This document shows, piece after piece, positions 7,845-17,636 of a DNA stretch of 64,000 nucleotides. A program made the position numbers and the translations under genes. The DNA is from Clostridium peptidivorans (GTDB lineage Bacteria; Bacillota; Clostridia; Clostridiales; Clostridiaceae): positions 1 through 64,000 of the forward strand of contig NZ_OAOD01000015.1 of NCBI RefSeq assembly GCF_900205925.1. The letters are read 5' to 3'. Every line of letters begins with the position of its first letter. Positions within the stretch are counted from its first letter, which is position 1. The notes under the pieces were generated by a model that worked only from the letters and a program-made list of their open reading frames with translations, did not search any database and was not told where the DNA came from.

Positions 7845-8786
7845 ATGAATAGTAATAAATTTTGTGAAATGATAGGTATAGAATATCCAATTATCCAAGG
7901 GGCTATGGCGTGGATAGCAGATAGTACTTTAGCTGCTGCTGTATCTAATGCGGGAGGACTTGGAATAATCGCTACTGGCAATATGCCTATAGAACTTGTA
8001 AAAGAAGAAATAAGAAAAGCAAAAGAGCTTACAGATAAGCCATTTGGAGTTAATATAATGCTTTTAAGTCCAAATGCTGAAGAAGTTGCAAAGATAGTTT
8101 GTGAAGAGAAAATAAAAGTGGTAACTACAGGGGCAGGAAGTCCAGGAAAGTATATGGAAATGTGGAAGAGCCACGATATAAAGGTTATTCCAGTAGTAGC
8201 TTCAGTAGCACTTGCAAAAAGAATGGAAAAAGCAGGTGCAGATGCAATTATAGCAGAAGGATGCGAATCAGGTGGCCATGTAGGAGAGCTTACGACTATG
8301 TCATTAGTGCCACAGGTAGTAGATGCTGTAAATGTTCCTGTAATTGCAGCAGGTGGAATTGGTGATAAAAGAGGAGTAGCAGCAGCTTTTATGCTTGGAG
8401 CAGTAGCAGTACAAGTAGGAACAAGATTCTTAGCTGCTAGGGAATGTAATATACATGAAAATTATAAGCAAAAGGTTTTAAATGCTAAAGATATAGATAC
8501 TGTAGTTACAGGAAGAAGTACAGGTCATCCTGTAAGAGTACTTAGAAATAAACTTACAAGAAGGTTTCAAATTTTAGAAAAAGAAAATGGTCCTTCTGAA
8601 GAATTTGATAAACTAGGAAAAGGTGCATTAACAAAGGCAGTTAAAGAGGGAGATTTAGATAATGGATCCTTTATGGCAGGCCAAATTGCTGGACTAATAA
8701 ATAAAGAGGAAACCTGTAAAGAAATAATAGAGGAAATGTTTGATTTAGTAAGTTTAGTAGAAAAGATTAATAAAGATATAAGATAG
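7845..8786 (+). CDS. fabK: Enoyl-ACP reductase II (FMN-dependent)
   Basis: Protein of 313 aa. It begins with IEYPIIQGAMAWIAD, typical of FabK. The ESGGHVGE motif near residue 142 and the FMN-phosphate loop AAGGIGD near 171-177 are present. FabK does the final reduction of the elongation cycle with NAD(P)H and replaces FabI in this organism as far as the window shows. FabK enzymes are not inhibited by triclosan. The ribosome-binding site is GGGAGG. It is distinct from the longer paralogue at 5003-6085. Confidence 0.95.
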   Translation: MNSNKFCEMIGIEYPIIQGAMAWIADSTLAAAVSNAGGLGIIATGNMPIELVKEEIRKAKELTDKPFGVNIMLLSPNAEEVAKIVCEEKIKVVTTGAGSPGKYMEMWKSHDIKVIPVVASVALAKRMEKAGADAIIAEGCESGGHVGELTTMSLVPQVVDAVNVPVIAAGGIGDKRGVAAAFMLGAVAVQVGTRFLAARECNIHENYKQKVLNAKDIDTVVTGRSTGHPVRVLRNKLTRRFQILEKENGPSEEFDKLGKGALTKAVKEGDLDNGSFMAGQIAGLINKEETCKEIIEEMFDLVSLVEKINKDIR

Positions 8787-8803
8787 ATAAAGAGGAGATA
8801 AGT

Positions 8804-9706
8804 ATGAGTAATTCAAGTAAAGTAGCTTTCATTTTTCCAGGACAGGGAGCTCAATATATAGGAATGGGTAAAGATTTATATGAGAATTATCCTAAGTGTA
8901 GGGAAGTATTTCAAGAGGCAAGTTATGCTTCGGGTTTTGACATGGCAAAGTTATGTTTTGAGGGTCCTGAGGAAAAATTAAACAGTACAGAATTTACTCA
9001 ACCAGCTATTTTAACTGTAAGTATTGCAGCATTAAAGCTATTAGAAGAAGAAGGAATAAAACCTGACATAGTAGCGGGATTAAGCCTTGGTGAATACTCA
9101 GCACTAGTTACGGCAGGAGCAATTAAGTTTAAAGATGCAGTAGCTTTAGTAAAAAAAAGAGGAAGATTTATGCAAGATGCTGTTCCTAATGGAATAGGTG
9201 GAATGGCTGCAGTATTAAAACTTGATGAAAAACAAATTTATGAAGTATGTGAAATAGCTAAGGAAAAAGGCATAGTAGAACCAGCTAACTTTAATTGTCC
9301 TGGCCAAATAGTAATTGCCGGGGAAATGGAAGCTTTAAGTTATGCTTGTGAAATAGCTAAGGAAAAGGGAGCATTAAGAACTGTAATGCTTCCTGTAAGT
9401 GGACCTTTCCATAGTTCTATGCTAAAAGGAGCGGCAGATAAGCTTTATGAGGAACTACAAAATTTAGAAATATCAAAGCCTAATGTACCTGTTATAACAA
9501 ATGTTACAGGGGAATATATGAATGAAGATAGTATAAGAGAAACATTAAGACTTCAAGTTATGACTTCTGTAAAATGGGAACATAGTACAAGAAAAATGAT
9601 AGAAGAAGGTGTAGAGTCCTTTATAGAAATTGGACCTGGAAAAACCTTAAGTTCTTTTGTAAAGAAAATAGATAGAAAATTAAAAACTATTAATTATGGA
9701 GCATGA
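8804..9706 (+). CDS. fabD: Malonyl-CoA:ACP transacylase
   Basis: Protein of 300 aa. The N-terminal FPGQGAQ motif, catalytic Ser94 in GLSLGEYSA and His203 in GPFHSSML form the acyltransferase centre. FabD moves malonyl from CoA to ACP for use by FabH and FabF. The start follows AGAGGAG 17 nt after fabK. Two near-identical EIAKEKG segments occur near residues 150 and 183; these are presumably helices rather than a functional repeat. Confidence 0.95.
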   Translation: MSNSSKVAFIFPGQGAQYIGMGKDLYENYPKCREVFQEASYASGFDMAKLCFEGPEEKLNSTEFTQPAILTVSIAALKLLEEEGIKPDIVAGLSLGEYSALVTAGAIKFKDAVALVKKRGRFMQDAVPNGIGGMAAVLKLDEKQIYEVCEIAKEKGIVEPANFNCPGQIVIAGEMEALSYACEIAKEKGALRTVMLPVSGPFHSSMLKGAADKLYEELQNLEISKPNVPVITNVTGEYMNEDSIRETLRLQVMTSVKWEHSTRKMIEEGVESFIEIGPGKTLSSFVKKIDRKLKTINYGA

Positions 9707-9745
9707 TAAATTGCTCCATTATAACTTAAAAAAGGAGTTGTTAGT

Positions 9746-10492
9746 TTGAATAGGGCATTGGAAGGAAAGGTTGCTATAGTTACTGGAGGAAGTAGAGGCA
9801 TAGGAAAGGCAATATGCTTTAAACTTGCAAGCCTTGGAGCTAATATAGTAATTAACTATAGAAGTAGTAATAATTTAGAAGAACTAGTTGAAGAAATCAA
9901 AGCCATGAACGTAGAATGTATTGCTATTAAAGGAGACATAAGTGATTTTAATGAATCAGAAGTCATAATAAAGGAAACAATAAATAAGTTTGGAAGAATA
10001 GATATTCTTGTAAATAATGCAGGTATAACTTTAGATGGATTAATCATGAGAATGAAGGAAGAAGACTTTGATAATGTTATAAATGTGAACTTAAAGGGTG
10101 CATTTAATTGTATTAGACATGTATCTTCTATAATGGTTAAGCAAAGATATGGTAAAATAATAAATATGTCTTCTGTGGTAGGGATTACAGGAAATGCAGG
10201 TCAAGCAAACTATGCTGCTGCAAAGGCAGGAATAATAGGTCTTACTAAAAGTGTAGCTAGAGAACTAGCATCAAGAGGGGTAAATGTAAATGCAATAGCA
10301 CCTGGATTTATAGAAACCGATATGACAAGTGGCTTATCAGATAAGGTTAAAGAGGAGTCAATAAAGGGTATACCACTTAAGAGATTTGGAAAAGCAGAAG
10401 ATGTAGCAGAGTTAGTGGCGTTTTTAGCTTCTGATAGTGCTTCGTATATAACAGGTCAGGTTATAAATGTAGATGGAGGAATGGTGATATAG
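9746..10492 (+). CDS. fabG: 3-oxoacyl-ACP reductase
   Basis: Protein of 248 aa, a short-chain dehydrogenase. The NADPH-binding TGGSRGIG (13-20), NNAG (90-93) and the catalytic Ser143, Tyr156, Lys160 are seen. It reduces the keto group formed by FabF/FabH. The start is TTG at 9746, supported by AAAGGAG 9 nt upstream and by the family N-terminus LEGKVAIVTG. No in-frame ATG lies nearby. It is followed by fabF, which also begins with TTG. Confidence 0.95.
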   Translation: MNRALEGKVAIVTGGSRGIGKAICFKLASLGANIVINYRSSNNLEELVEEIKAMNVECIAIKGDISDFNESEVIIKETINKFGRIDILVNNAGITLDGLIMRMKEEDFDNVINVNLKGAFNCIRHVSSIMVKQRYGKIINMSSVVGITGNAGQANYAAAKAGIIGLTKSVARELASRGVNVNAIAPGFIETDMTSGLSDKVKEESIKGIPLKRFGKAEDVAELVAFLASDSASYITGQVINVDGGMVI

Positions 10493-10493
10493 C

Positions 10494-11735
10494 TTGGAAA
10501 ATAGAGTAGTAATTACAGGGATGGGAGCTATAACTCCCCTAGGAAATAATGTTAAAGATTTTTGGAATGGTTTAAAAGAAGGAAAGTGTGGAATAGATTT
10601 TATAAAAGCATTTGACACAGAAAATTTTAAGTCTAAATTAGCAGCAGAGGTTAAAGACTTTAAACCAGAAGATGTAATTGATAAAAGAGAAGCTAAAAGA
10701 ATGGATAGGTATTCACAGTTTGCAGTGGCAGCTGCTGAAGAAGCTATGAAAGATTCAAAGCTTGATTTAGAAGCTATAAATAAGGATAGACTTGGAGTAG
10801 TTGTAGGTTCTGGAATAGGTGGAATAGACACTGTTGAAAAGCAACATGGAAATCTTGTAGAAAAGGGACCGGGTAGAGTACATCCATTATTTATACCAAT
10901 GATTATAAGTAATATGGCAGCAGGAAATATTGCTATAAGATTTGGAGCAAGAAATATATGTACAACAGTTGTTACTGCTTGTGCCACAGGTACAAATGCC
11001 ATTGGTGAAGCATTTGAAATGATAAAATCAGGAAGAGCAGATGTAATAATAGCAGGAGGAACAGAAGCATCTATAACTCCTCTTTCAGTAGCAGGATTTA
11101 TAACATTAACTGCTTTAAGTAAAAGTGCAGATCCAAGTAGAGCGTCAATACCGTTTGATAAGGAAAGAGCAGGATTTGTAATGGGAGAAGGAGCAGGAAT
11201 AGTTATTATAGAATCCTTAGAACATGCATTAAAAAGAGGAGCAAATATATATGGTGAAGTAGTTGGCTATGGTTCAACTTGTGATGCTTATCATATAACA
11301 TCTCCAGCACCAGGAGGAGAAGGTGCTGCAAGAGCCATGAAAATGGCGTTAAAAGAAGCTAATATTAAACCAGAAGAGGTTTCTTATATTAACGCTCATG
11401 GAACTGGAACAGAAGTTAATGATAAACTTGAAACAGCAGCAATAAAACTAGTATTTGGTGACAAGGTTAAGGAAGTACCGGTAAGTTCCACTAAATCTAT
11501 GACAGGGCATCTTTTAGGAGCAGCAGGTGCGGTAGAAGCTATAGCTTGTATAAAAGCTATGGAAGATAGTTTTATACCTCCAACCATTGGATATAAAGTT
11601 TTTGATGAAGAATGCGATTTAGATTGTGTTCCAAATAAGGGAAGAGAAAAAGAACTTGAATATACAATGTCAAACTCATTAGGTTTTGGTGGACATAATG
11701 CAGTTATTTTATTTAAAAAATGGAGTGATAAGTAA
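10494..11735 (+). CDS. fabF: 3-oxoacyl-ACP synthase II
   Basis: Protein of 413 aa. The Cys163-His302-His339 triad of the elongating condensing enzymes is present in TACATGTN, AHGTGTE and MTGHLLGAAG. FabF adds two carbons from malonyl-ACP per cycle. The start is TTG at 10494, one base after the fabG stop; the protein then begins MENRVVITGMG as in its relatives. Its stop overlaps the accB start in TAATG. The low-efficiency start may tune FabF against FabG, which is an inference. Confidence 0.95.
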   Translation: MENRVVITGMGAITPLGNNVKDFWNGLKEGKCGIDFIKAFDTENFKSKLAAEVKDFKPEDVIDKREAKRMDRYSQFAVAAAEEAMKDSKLDLEAINKDRLGVVVGSGIGGIDTVEKQHGNLVEKGPGRVHPLFIPMIISNMAAGNIAIRFGARNICTTVVTACATGTNAIGEAFEMIKSGRADVIIAGGTEASITPLSVAGFITLTALSKSADPSRASIPFDKERAGFVMGEGAGIVIIESLEHALKRGANIYGEVVGYGSTCDAYHITSPAPGGEGAARAMKMALKEANIKPEEVSYINAHGTGTEVNDKLETAAIKLVFGDKVKEVPVSSTKSMTGHLLGAAGAVEAIACIKAMEDSFIPPTIGYKVFDEECDLDCVPNKGREKELEYTMSNSLGFGGHNAVILFKKWSDK

Positions 11736-12202
11736 TGGATTTTAAGGGAATTACTGAACTTATTAAGGTAATGAGTAGTTCTAATATAAAACTTCTTGAG
11801 GTTCAAGAAAATGGAATATCAATAAAGATGGAAAAGGATTCACAAGGTATAGTTATTAAAAATGAAGCACCTGTAGTCAATTCATCAAGCTATGATATTC
11901 TTGATGAGGAAGTAAGTAGAGATTTAGCTGTGGAAAAAAAGGAAACAGTGAATGATGAAAATATATATACTATTATTTCGCCTATAGTGGGTACTTTTTA
12001 TAGTTCACCATCACCAGATAAAGATGCTTTTATAAAAGAAGGAAAAGAAGTAAAGATAGGTGATACTATTTGTATCATTGAAGCAATGAAGCTTATGAAT
12101 GAGATACAAAGTGAAGTAAATGGTGAGGTAATAGAAGTTCTTATAAGAGATGGAGAAATGGTTGAATACGGCCAAGAAATAGTAAAAATAAAAAAGCTTT
12201 AA
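11735..12202 (+). CDS. accB: Biotin carboxyl carrier protein of acetyl-CoA carboxylase
   Basis: Protein of 155 aa. The C-terminal biotinyl domain has Lys119 in EAMKLM as the biotinylation site, with SPIVGTFY at the domain start. The middle (residues about 40-75) is a poorly conserved linker, without the Pro/Ala richness seen in some AccB proteins. It carries CO2 between AccC and the carboxyltransferase. Translation is coupled to fabF (TAATG). Confidence 0.95.
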   Translation: MDFKGITELIKVMSSSNIKLLEVQENGISIKMEKDSQGIVIKNEAPVVNSSSYDILDEEVSRDLAVEKKETVNDENIYTIISPIVGTFYSSPSPDKDAFIKEGKEVKIGDTICIIEAMKLMNEIQSEVNGEVIEVLIRDGEMVEYGQEIVKIKKL

Positions 12203-12227
12203 TATATAAGTAACCTAGGAGGCTATT

Positions 12228-12656
12228 ATGGAAGGTTTAGATATAAGAAGTATTATGGAAACAATTCCTCATAGATATCCATTTTTGTTTTTAGATAAAA
12301 TAGAGGAATTAGAACCAGGTAAAAGAGTAGTAGGAATAAAAAATGTTACCATGAATGATAACTTTTTTCAAGGTCACTTTCCAGGCAATCCTGTTATGCC
12401 AGGAGTGCTTATAATTGAAGCTTTAGCCCAAGCTGGTGCTGTAGCAGTTTTAAGTCTTGAGGAATTTAAGGGCAAAACTCCATATTTTGCAGGAGTTAAT
12501 AAGGCTAGATTCAGAAAAAAGGTTGTACCAGGAGATACTTTAAAGCTTCAAGTAGAACTTACTAAATTAAGAGGAAATTTTGGTGTTGGAGATGCCGTTG
12601 CATTAGTAGATAATGAGAAAGTAGCGGAAGCCGAAATTATGTTTATGATAGGGTGA
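12228..12656 (+). CDS. fabZ: 3-hydroxyacyl-ACP dehydratase
   Basis: Protein of 142 aa with a single hot-dog fold. [11 protein letters not shown] starts the fold, and the catalytic His50 ([10 protein letters not shown]) and Glu64 (LIIEALAQ) are present. It dehydrates hydroxyacyl-ACP for FabK. No fabA or fabN/fabM appears in this operon, so the route to unsaturated chains is not encoded here. TAGGAGG precedes the start. Confidence 0.95.
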   Translation: MEGLDIRSIMETIPHRYPFLFLDKIEELEPGKRVVGIKNVTMNDNFFQGHFPGNPVMPGVLIIEALAQAGAVAVLSLEEFKGKTPYFAGVNKARFRKKVVPGDTLKLQVELTKLRGNFGVGDAVALVDNEKVAEAEIMFMIG

Positions 12657-12660
12657 TTAT

Positions 12661-13998
12661 ATGTTTAAGAAAATATTAATAGCAAATAGAGGAGAAATTG
12701 CAGTAAGAATAATAAGAGCATGTAGAGAAATGGGAATAGAAACTGTTGCAGTTTATTCCACTGCAGATAAAGATGCCCTACATGTTCAAATGGCAGATGA
12801 AGCAGTTTGCATTGGACCTCCTGCGTCAAAGGATAGTTACTTAAATGTAAAGAATATTTTAAGTGCTACAGTACTTACCGGTGCAGAAGCAATACATCCT
12901 GGATTCGGATTTTTATCTGAAAATAGCAAATTTGCACAAATGTGCAGCGAATGTAACATAACATTTATAGGCCCTGATGCTGAAACCATAGACTCTATGG
13001 GTAATAAATCCAATGCCAGAAAAATGATGATAGAATCAGGAATCCCTGTAATCCCTGGAGTAGAAGAAAAAATTACGGAAGAAAATATAAAGGATATAGC
13101 AAATAATATAGGATATCCAGTTATGATTAAGGCATCAGCAGGCGGTGGCGGAAGAGGAATAAGAATTGTAAGGGAAGAAAAAGAATTATTGGATGCGTTT
13201 TTTGCAGCAAGAGAAGAATCCAGGGTAGCCTTTGGAGATGATGATGTATATGTAGAAAAATATATAGAAAATCCTAGGCATATAGAAATTCAAATTCTTG
13301 CAGATAACTACGGAAATGTGGTATATCTAGGAGAAAGAGATTGTTCTATTCAAAGAAGAAATCAAAAGGTTTTAGAAGAAGCTCCAAGTCCAATAATGAC
13401 TGAAGAATTAAGAAGTAAAATGGGAGAGGCAGCTGTAAAAGCAGCTAAATATGTAAATTATAAAAATGCCGGAACCATAGAATTTTTAGTAGATAAACAC
13501 ATGAATTTTTATTTTATGGAGATGAATACAAGAATACAAGTGGAACATCCTATAACTGAATTTATTACTGGGGTAGATTTGATAAAAGAGCAAATTAAAA
13601 TAGCATCAGGAGAGAAATTGAAATTTTCACAAGAAGATGTTGAAATAAAAGGGCATTCTATAGAATTTAGAGTAAATGCAGAGGACCCTTCGAAAAACTT
13701 TATGCCATGTCCAGGGAGAATAGATGGATTATTTATGCCAGGGGGATTGGGCGTAAGGGTAGATAGTGCAATATACGAAGGATATACCATTTCTCCATAT
13801 TATGATTCAATGATAGGAAAACTTATTGTATATGGAAAAGATAGAAATGAAGCTATAAATAAAATGAGAAGAGCATTAGGTGAATTTTTGATAGAAGGAC
13901 TTACAACTAATATAGAGTATGCCTTTAAGATCATTGATAATGAGGAGTTTAGTAAAGGAAACTATGATACAGGATTTGTAAGTAGAAACCTAATGTAG
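12661..13998 (+). CDS. accC: Biotin carboxylase subunit of acetyl-CoA carboxylase
   Basis: Protein of 445 aa. It starts MFKKILIANRGEIAVRIIRA, the invariant opening of AccC. The glycine-rich ATP loop KASAGGGGRGIR (around 157-168), the HIEIQ motif and the EMNTRIQVEHP active-site segment are present. It carboxylates biotin on AccB with ATP and bicarbonate. It begins 4 nt after fabZ and is followed by the fused carboxyltransferase gene. Confidence 0.96.
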   Translation: MFKKILIANRGEIAVRIIRACREMGIETVAVYSTADKDALHVQMADEAVCIGPPASKDSYLNVKNILSATVLTGAEAIHPGFGFLSENSKFAQMCSECNITFIGPDAETIDSMGNKSNARKMMIESGIPVIPGVEEKITEENIKDIANNIGYPVMIKASAGGGGRGIRIVREEKELLDAFFAAREESRVAFGDDDVYVEKYIENPRHIEIQILADNYGNVVYLGERDCSIQRRNQKVLEEAPSPIMTEELRSKMGEAAVKAAKYVNYKNAGTIEFLVDKHMNFYFMEMNTRIQVEHPITEFITGVDLIKEQIKIASGEKLKFSQEDVEIKGHSIEFRVNAEDPSKNFMPCPGRIDGLFMPGGLGVRVDSAIYEGYTISPYYDSMIGKLIVYGKDRNEAINKMRRALGEFLIEGLTTNIEYAFKIIDNEEFSKGNYDTGFVSRNLM

Positions 13999-14010
13999 GA
14001 GATGATTTTG

Positions 14011-15750
14011 GTGTTTAAAGGATTATTTAAAAAGACTAAATATATAACCGTAAGTACTCAAAATTTAAATACATCAGTAAATGATAAAGAGGAACAAAAA
14101 CCTAATATTCCAGGAGGAATGTGGGAAAAGTGTGAAAAGTGCGGGCAAATAATATATATCAATGATTTAAAGGAAAATAATAAAGTATGTAGCTTTTGTA
14201 AGTATCATTTTAAGATGCCTGCATATGAAAGAATAGAATCTATTTTAGATGAAGGAAGCTTTCAAGAGTTAAATAAGGATATAAGAACCTTAAATCCATT
14301 GGATTTCAAGGGGTATGAAGAAAAGGTAGAATCTTTAAAGAGTACTACAGGACTTAACGAAGCTGTTGTCACAGGAATAGGAAGTATAAATGAAGAAAGT
14401 GTTGTAGTTTGTGTTATGGATAGCAGATTTTTGATGGCAAGCATGGGATCTGTAGTAGGAGAAAAGCTTACAAGGGCAATTGAATTTGCGACTAAAGAAG
14501 GATTACCTCTTATAATTTTCACAGCATCAGGTGGTGCTAGAATGCAGGAGGGAATGTTTTCTCTAATGCAGATGGCTAAGGTTAATTCAGCGCTAGCAAG
14601 ATTTAAGGAAAAGGGATTACTATATATATCTGTAATTACAAATCCTACAACAGGAGGAGTTACTGCTAGTTTTGCAATGGTGGCAGATATAGTAATTGCA
14701 GAACCAGGAGCACTTATTGGTTTTGCAGGAAAAAGGGTTATTGAACAAACCGTTAATGAAAAGCTTCCAGAAGGATTTCAAACAGCTGAGTTTATGTTAA
14801 AACGTGGATTTATAGATAAAATAGTCCACAGAAAAAATTTAAGAAATGCATTAGGGTATTTAGTAAAAGTTCATAAAGGTAATCACATTAGGGGTATTAA
14901 TAACATTGAAAACAATGAAGACAGTAAGGAAAGTGCTGAAGAATATAATGAATTAACGGCTTGGGAAAAGTTAAATCTTGTAAGAAAAGCTAATAGACCT
15001 ACTGCTCTTCACTATATAGATAATATATTTGATAATTTTGTGGAAATGCATGGAGACAGATACTTTGGAGATGATGGATGCATAATAGGTGGAATAGCTA
15101 CTATAAATGGCATGCCTTTTACAGTAATAGCTCAGCAAAAGGGTAGGGATTTAAAAGAAAATATAAAAAGAAATTTTGGAATGCCAAATCCTGAAGGATA
15201 TAGAAAGGCACTAAGGCTCATGAAACAAGCTGAAAAGTTTAAAAGACCTATTATTTGTTTTGTAGATACACCAGGGGCTTATCCAGGTATAGGGGCAGAA
15301 GAAAGAGGTCAGGGAGAAGCTATAGGAAGCAGTATTTTAGAAATGAGCCAGATCAAGTCTCCTATTATTTCTATATTAATAGGAGAAGGTGGAAGTGGAG
15401 GAGCTTTAGCTTTATCAGTAGCTGATGAAGTATGGATGCTTGAAAATGCCATTTACTCTATATTATCCCCTGAAGGATTTGCAAGTATATTATGGAAGGA
15501 CTCTTCAAGAGCTGAAGAAGCTTCAGAGATAATGAAAATAACTGCACAAAACTTAAAAGAGTTTAAAATAATAGATAAAATATTAAGAGAGCCATCAGGA
15601 GATGCCTCAACAGATGTAGAAGGTTTATCTGAAGAGTTAAAGGTAAATTTAATAAGCAAAATTAATAAATTACTTTTATTATCAGATGAAGAGTTGTTAC
15701 AAAAAAGATATGATAAATTTAGAAATATGGGTGTTTATTCAGAAGTTTAA
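14011..15750 (+). CDS. Fused acetyl-CoA carboxyltransferase beta-alpha (AccD-AccA)
   Basis: Protein of 579 aa combining both carboxyltransferase subunits in one frame. Residues 1-290 are AccD: zinc finger Cys41, 44, 60, 63, then GGARMQEG and [11 protein letters not shown]. Residues about 315-579 are Acc[23 protein letters not shown] and [10 protein letters not shown] short acidic linker ([13 protein letters not shown]) joins them. I prefer GTG 14011, which has AGGAG 9 nt upstream and gives [10 protein letters not shown] as in other AccD proteins. ATG 14002 is open but abuts the ribosome-binding site. In E. coli and most Firmicutes the subunits are separate. Confidence 0.92.
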   Translation: MFKGLFKKTKYITVSTQNLNTSVNDKEEQKPNIPGGMWEKCEKCGQIIYINDLKENNKVCSFCKYHFKMPAYERIESILDEGSFQELNKDIRTLNPLDFKGYEEKVESLKSTTGLNEAVVTGIGSINEESVVVCVMDSRFLMASMGSVVGEKLTRAIEFATKEGLPLIIFTASGGARMQEGMFSLMQMAKVNSALARFKEKGLLYISVITNPTTGGVTASFAMVADIVIAEPGALIGFAGKRVIEQTVNEKLPEGFQTAEFMLKRGFIDKIVHRKNLRNALGYLVKVHKGNHIRGINNIENNEDSKESAEEYNELTAWEKLNLVRKANRPTALHYIDNIFDNFVEMHGDRYFGDDGCIIGGIATINGMPFTVIAQQKGRDLKENIKRNFGMPNPEGYRKALRLMKQAEKFKRPIICFVDTPGAYPGIGAEERGQGEAIGSSILEMSQIKSPIISILIGEGGSGGALALSVADEVWMLENAIYSILSPEGFASILWKDSSRAEEASEIMKITAQNLKEFKIIDKILREPSGDASTDVEGLSEELKVNLISKINKLLLLSDEELLQKRYDKFRNMGVYSEV

Positions 15751-15754
15751 TTTA

Positions 15755-15792
15755 TTAGGGAGTAATGCAATATAAGATTGTATTACTCCTTA
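15755..15792 (+). terminator. Terminator-like hairpin after accDA
   Basis: Arms GGAGTAATGCAA (15759-15770) and TTGTATTACTCC (15778-15789) form 12 bp with one wobble and a 7-nt loop. The T run is weak on both sides. It lies between convergent genes, so it may serve both. Confidence 0.55.
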
Positions 15793-15797
15793 GTGAT

Positions 15798-16994
15798 TTA
15801 TGGAAGTAATTTTTCTATATCTATTACTCCAGCACCTTGTATCCACCTTGAAATGTTTAGCATATTACAAGATATTTTTAAAAGAGAAGTAACGTCTTTA
15901 AATGTAAGATCGGGATTACTTTCAAATAATAAAGCACAAAGCCCTGATATATAGGCTGCTGCACAGGAAGTACCAGTATATGTGATATAGGGGTCATCTA
16001 AAGACTTAGGATATATACGCCTGTTATTACGTTCAGATATATAGTTTATATTAGAATTTAGAGAACATATATCTACACAAGATGCAGATAAGTTAGGTTT
16101 ATCTAATTTACCTACAGGTCCTGAAGATGAATTAGCATAAGCCTTTAAATCATCAGAAGAGGCATCAATTCCGCCTACAGTTATACAATTTGATAAAGTT
16201 GCTATACCTCTTATAGAACATTCTATGTTTCCATTATGCCCAGAAGGGACAACAATAACTATTTCATTATCAATTGCCTTTTGAAATAACTTAGAGAATA
16301 AGGAAAGTATAAATTCATTGTTTTCATGAAGTTCACAAGGTAAGCATATGACCTTTATGTTATAAATATCCTTTTCTTCTATTAGCTTATTTAAAGAAAA
16401 TAATATATCAGATACATAACCTTTTCCTAAGTCATCAAAGGCTTTTATACAATATAAATTGCTATTAATAGCTACCCCCCGATAAATCCCTTTAGATGCA
16501 GAACCATTGCCACATAATATGCCACTTATAAAGGTCCCGTGTCCATTATCATCATATGGATGCTTATATTGATTTATCAAATCAATAAAGCACTTAATTC
16601 TATTATAAGGATTTACTAAATCTGCATGTGGATAAACTCCACTGTCAATTAAGCCAATGGTAATTCCTTTTCCAGTAAGCTTATGATTACTTTGTAAAGC
16701 ACATCCATTTGACTTTAATATGCTTTTAGCACAAAGAAAAGCTATTGTATCTAAGCTTATATAACTTATACTAGGAAATTCCAATAGTCTTTCTATTGCA
16801 TTAGGAGATAAATTAGCTACAATACAATTTATATTAGGAAGTGAATGAATAACATGGCCTCTATAGCTTTTTATTTTCCCCTCTATTTTTTCTTGAAATA
16901 GCTTACAATGAATGATAACTCTTAAGCTTTTATAAAGCTTATTTTTTACAAGTACCTTTAAATCAGGGCTTAATTTACTTTTAAAAAAATGCAT
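15798..16994 (-). CDS. Subtilisin-family serine protease (S8), cytoplasmic type
   Basis: Protein of 398 aa. Residues 1-95 resemble an inhibitor-type propeptide. The protease domain has Asp117 (LIDSGV), His152 (NGHGTF), an oxyanion Asn254 (SGHNG) and Ser343 (TGTSCAAA). No signal peptide is visible, so it probably stays in the cell or spore, as AprX-like subtilases do. It is one domain only and differs clearly from the long two-domain protease at 26188-29742. The start follows AAGGAG. It stands alone between convergent accDA and a transporter; its substrate is unknown. Confidence 0.88.
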   Translation of the reverse strand: MHFFKSKLSPDLKVLVKNKLYKSLRVIIHCKLFQEKIEGKIKSYRGHVIHSLPNINCIVANLSPNAIERLLEFPSISYISLDTIAFLCAKSILKSNGCALQSNHKLTGKGITIGLIDSGVYPHADLVNPYNRIKCFIDLINQYKHPYDDNGHGTFISGILCGNGSASKGIYRGVAINSNLYCIKAFDDLGKGYVSDILFSLNKLIEEKDIYNIKVICLPCELHENNEFILSLFSKLFQKAIDNEIVIVVPSGHNGNIECSIRGIATLSNCITVGGIDASSDDLKAYANSSSGPVGKLDKPNLSASCVDICSLNSNINYISERNNRRIYPKSLDDPYITYTGTSCAAAYISGLCALLFESNPDLTFKDVTSLLKISCNMLNISRWIQGAGVIDIEKLLP

Positions 16995-17083
16995 AGTAAG
17001 GTACTCCTTAAAATTTATTCCATTATATATTATAGTAGGGAAAGGGCATATATGTGATAAAAACTATATAAATTTTTAAAATA

Positions 17084-17120
17084 AATACTTAGGAGGCACA
17101 AAATGCACCTCCCAAGTATT
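17084..17120 (-). terminator. Terminator of the DMT-transporter gene
   Basis: Reading on the minus strand, AATACTTG and GGAGG pair with CCTCC and AAGTATT around a short loop. A T-rich tract follows. Confidence 0.7.
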
Positions 17121-17551
17121 TAACATTTCCATTTAAATATAATAATTCCTATAATCATAACTCCAACTCCAATTATTTTTGTTAAGCCAAATTTAATTTG
17201 TGTGGAATCAAAGAGCCCAAAGGCATCTATGATGGCAGCTGCAGTTAACTGTGCTACTAATATGGTTGCAATTGAGCAGGTAGGACCAAGTGATTTTATT
17301 CCCATCATAACTGTATATATTATTATTACACCTAGTATTCCACCAGTAAGATATAACTTATTTGCTTCACGTAAGTTTTTAAAACTACCACTTCCTGAAA
17401 TTAGAAGCGCTATTAAAGTAACAATTAATCCTGTACCTTGAACAAATACGTTTGTTTCCCAAATGCCTATTTTTTCACCAAGTCTTGTATTGAATACTCC
17501 TTGAAAGCTCATAGCTATTCCTGCAATTATTGAAAAAATTACTCCTAGCAT
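17120..17551 (-). CDS. DMT-type small membrane transporter (DUF606/YdcZ family)
   Basis: Protein of 143 aa with five predicted membrane segments. The opening IFSIIAGIAMSFQGVFNTRLGE and the ATILVAQLTAAAIIDAFG segment are typical of the DUF606 family. These half-size drug/metabolite transporter relatives usually work as dimers, and no substrate is agreed. GAGGAG is present upstream of the ATG with somewhat long spacing. No partner half is encoded next to it. Confidence 0.85.
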   Translation of the reverse strand: MLGVIFSIIAGIAMSFQGVFNTRLGEKIGIWETNVFVQGTGLIVTLIALLISGSGSFKNLREANKLYLTGGILGVIIIYTVMMGIKSLGPTCSIATILVAQLTAAAIIDAFGLFDSTQIKFGLTKIIGVGVMIIGIIIFKWKC

Positions 17552-17607
17552 AATTAATTGATCACTCTCCTCTTTTTTTTAGTGTAACCAAAGGAGAATG
17601 TAATTAT

Positions 17608-17636
17608 AAAAAAAAGAAGCAGTTAAAAACTACCTC
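17608..17636 (-). terminator. Terminator of the dUTPase gene
   Basis: On the minus strand, GAGGTAGTT-TTT-AACTGCTTC forms a 9-bp stem. Eight T residues follow. It begins right after the stop codon. Confidence 0.75.

Noticed and set aside
8162-8365. Plus-strand frame inside fabK (67 codons)
   Set aside because: It is an alternative frame of a well-supported gene and has no independent signals.
15798-16994. CspC-like germination protein
   Set aside because: It is a short one-domain subtilase with a full triad and an AprX-like layout. It lacks the long inserted jelly-roll region of Csp proteins seen in the 26-kb gene.
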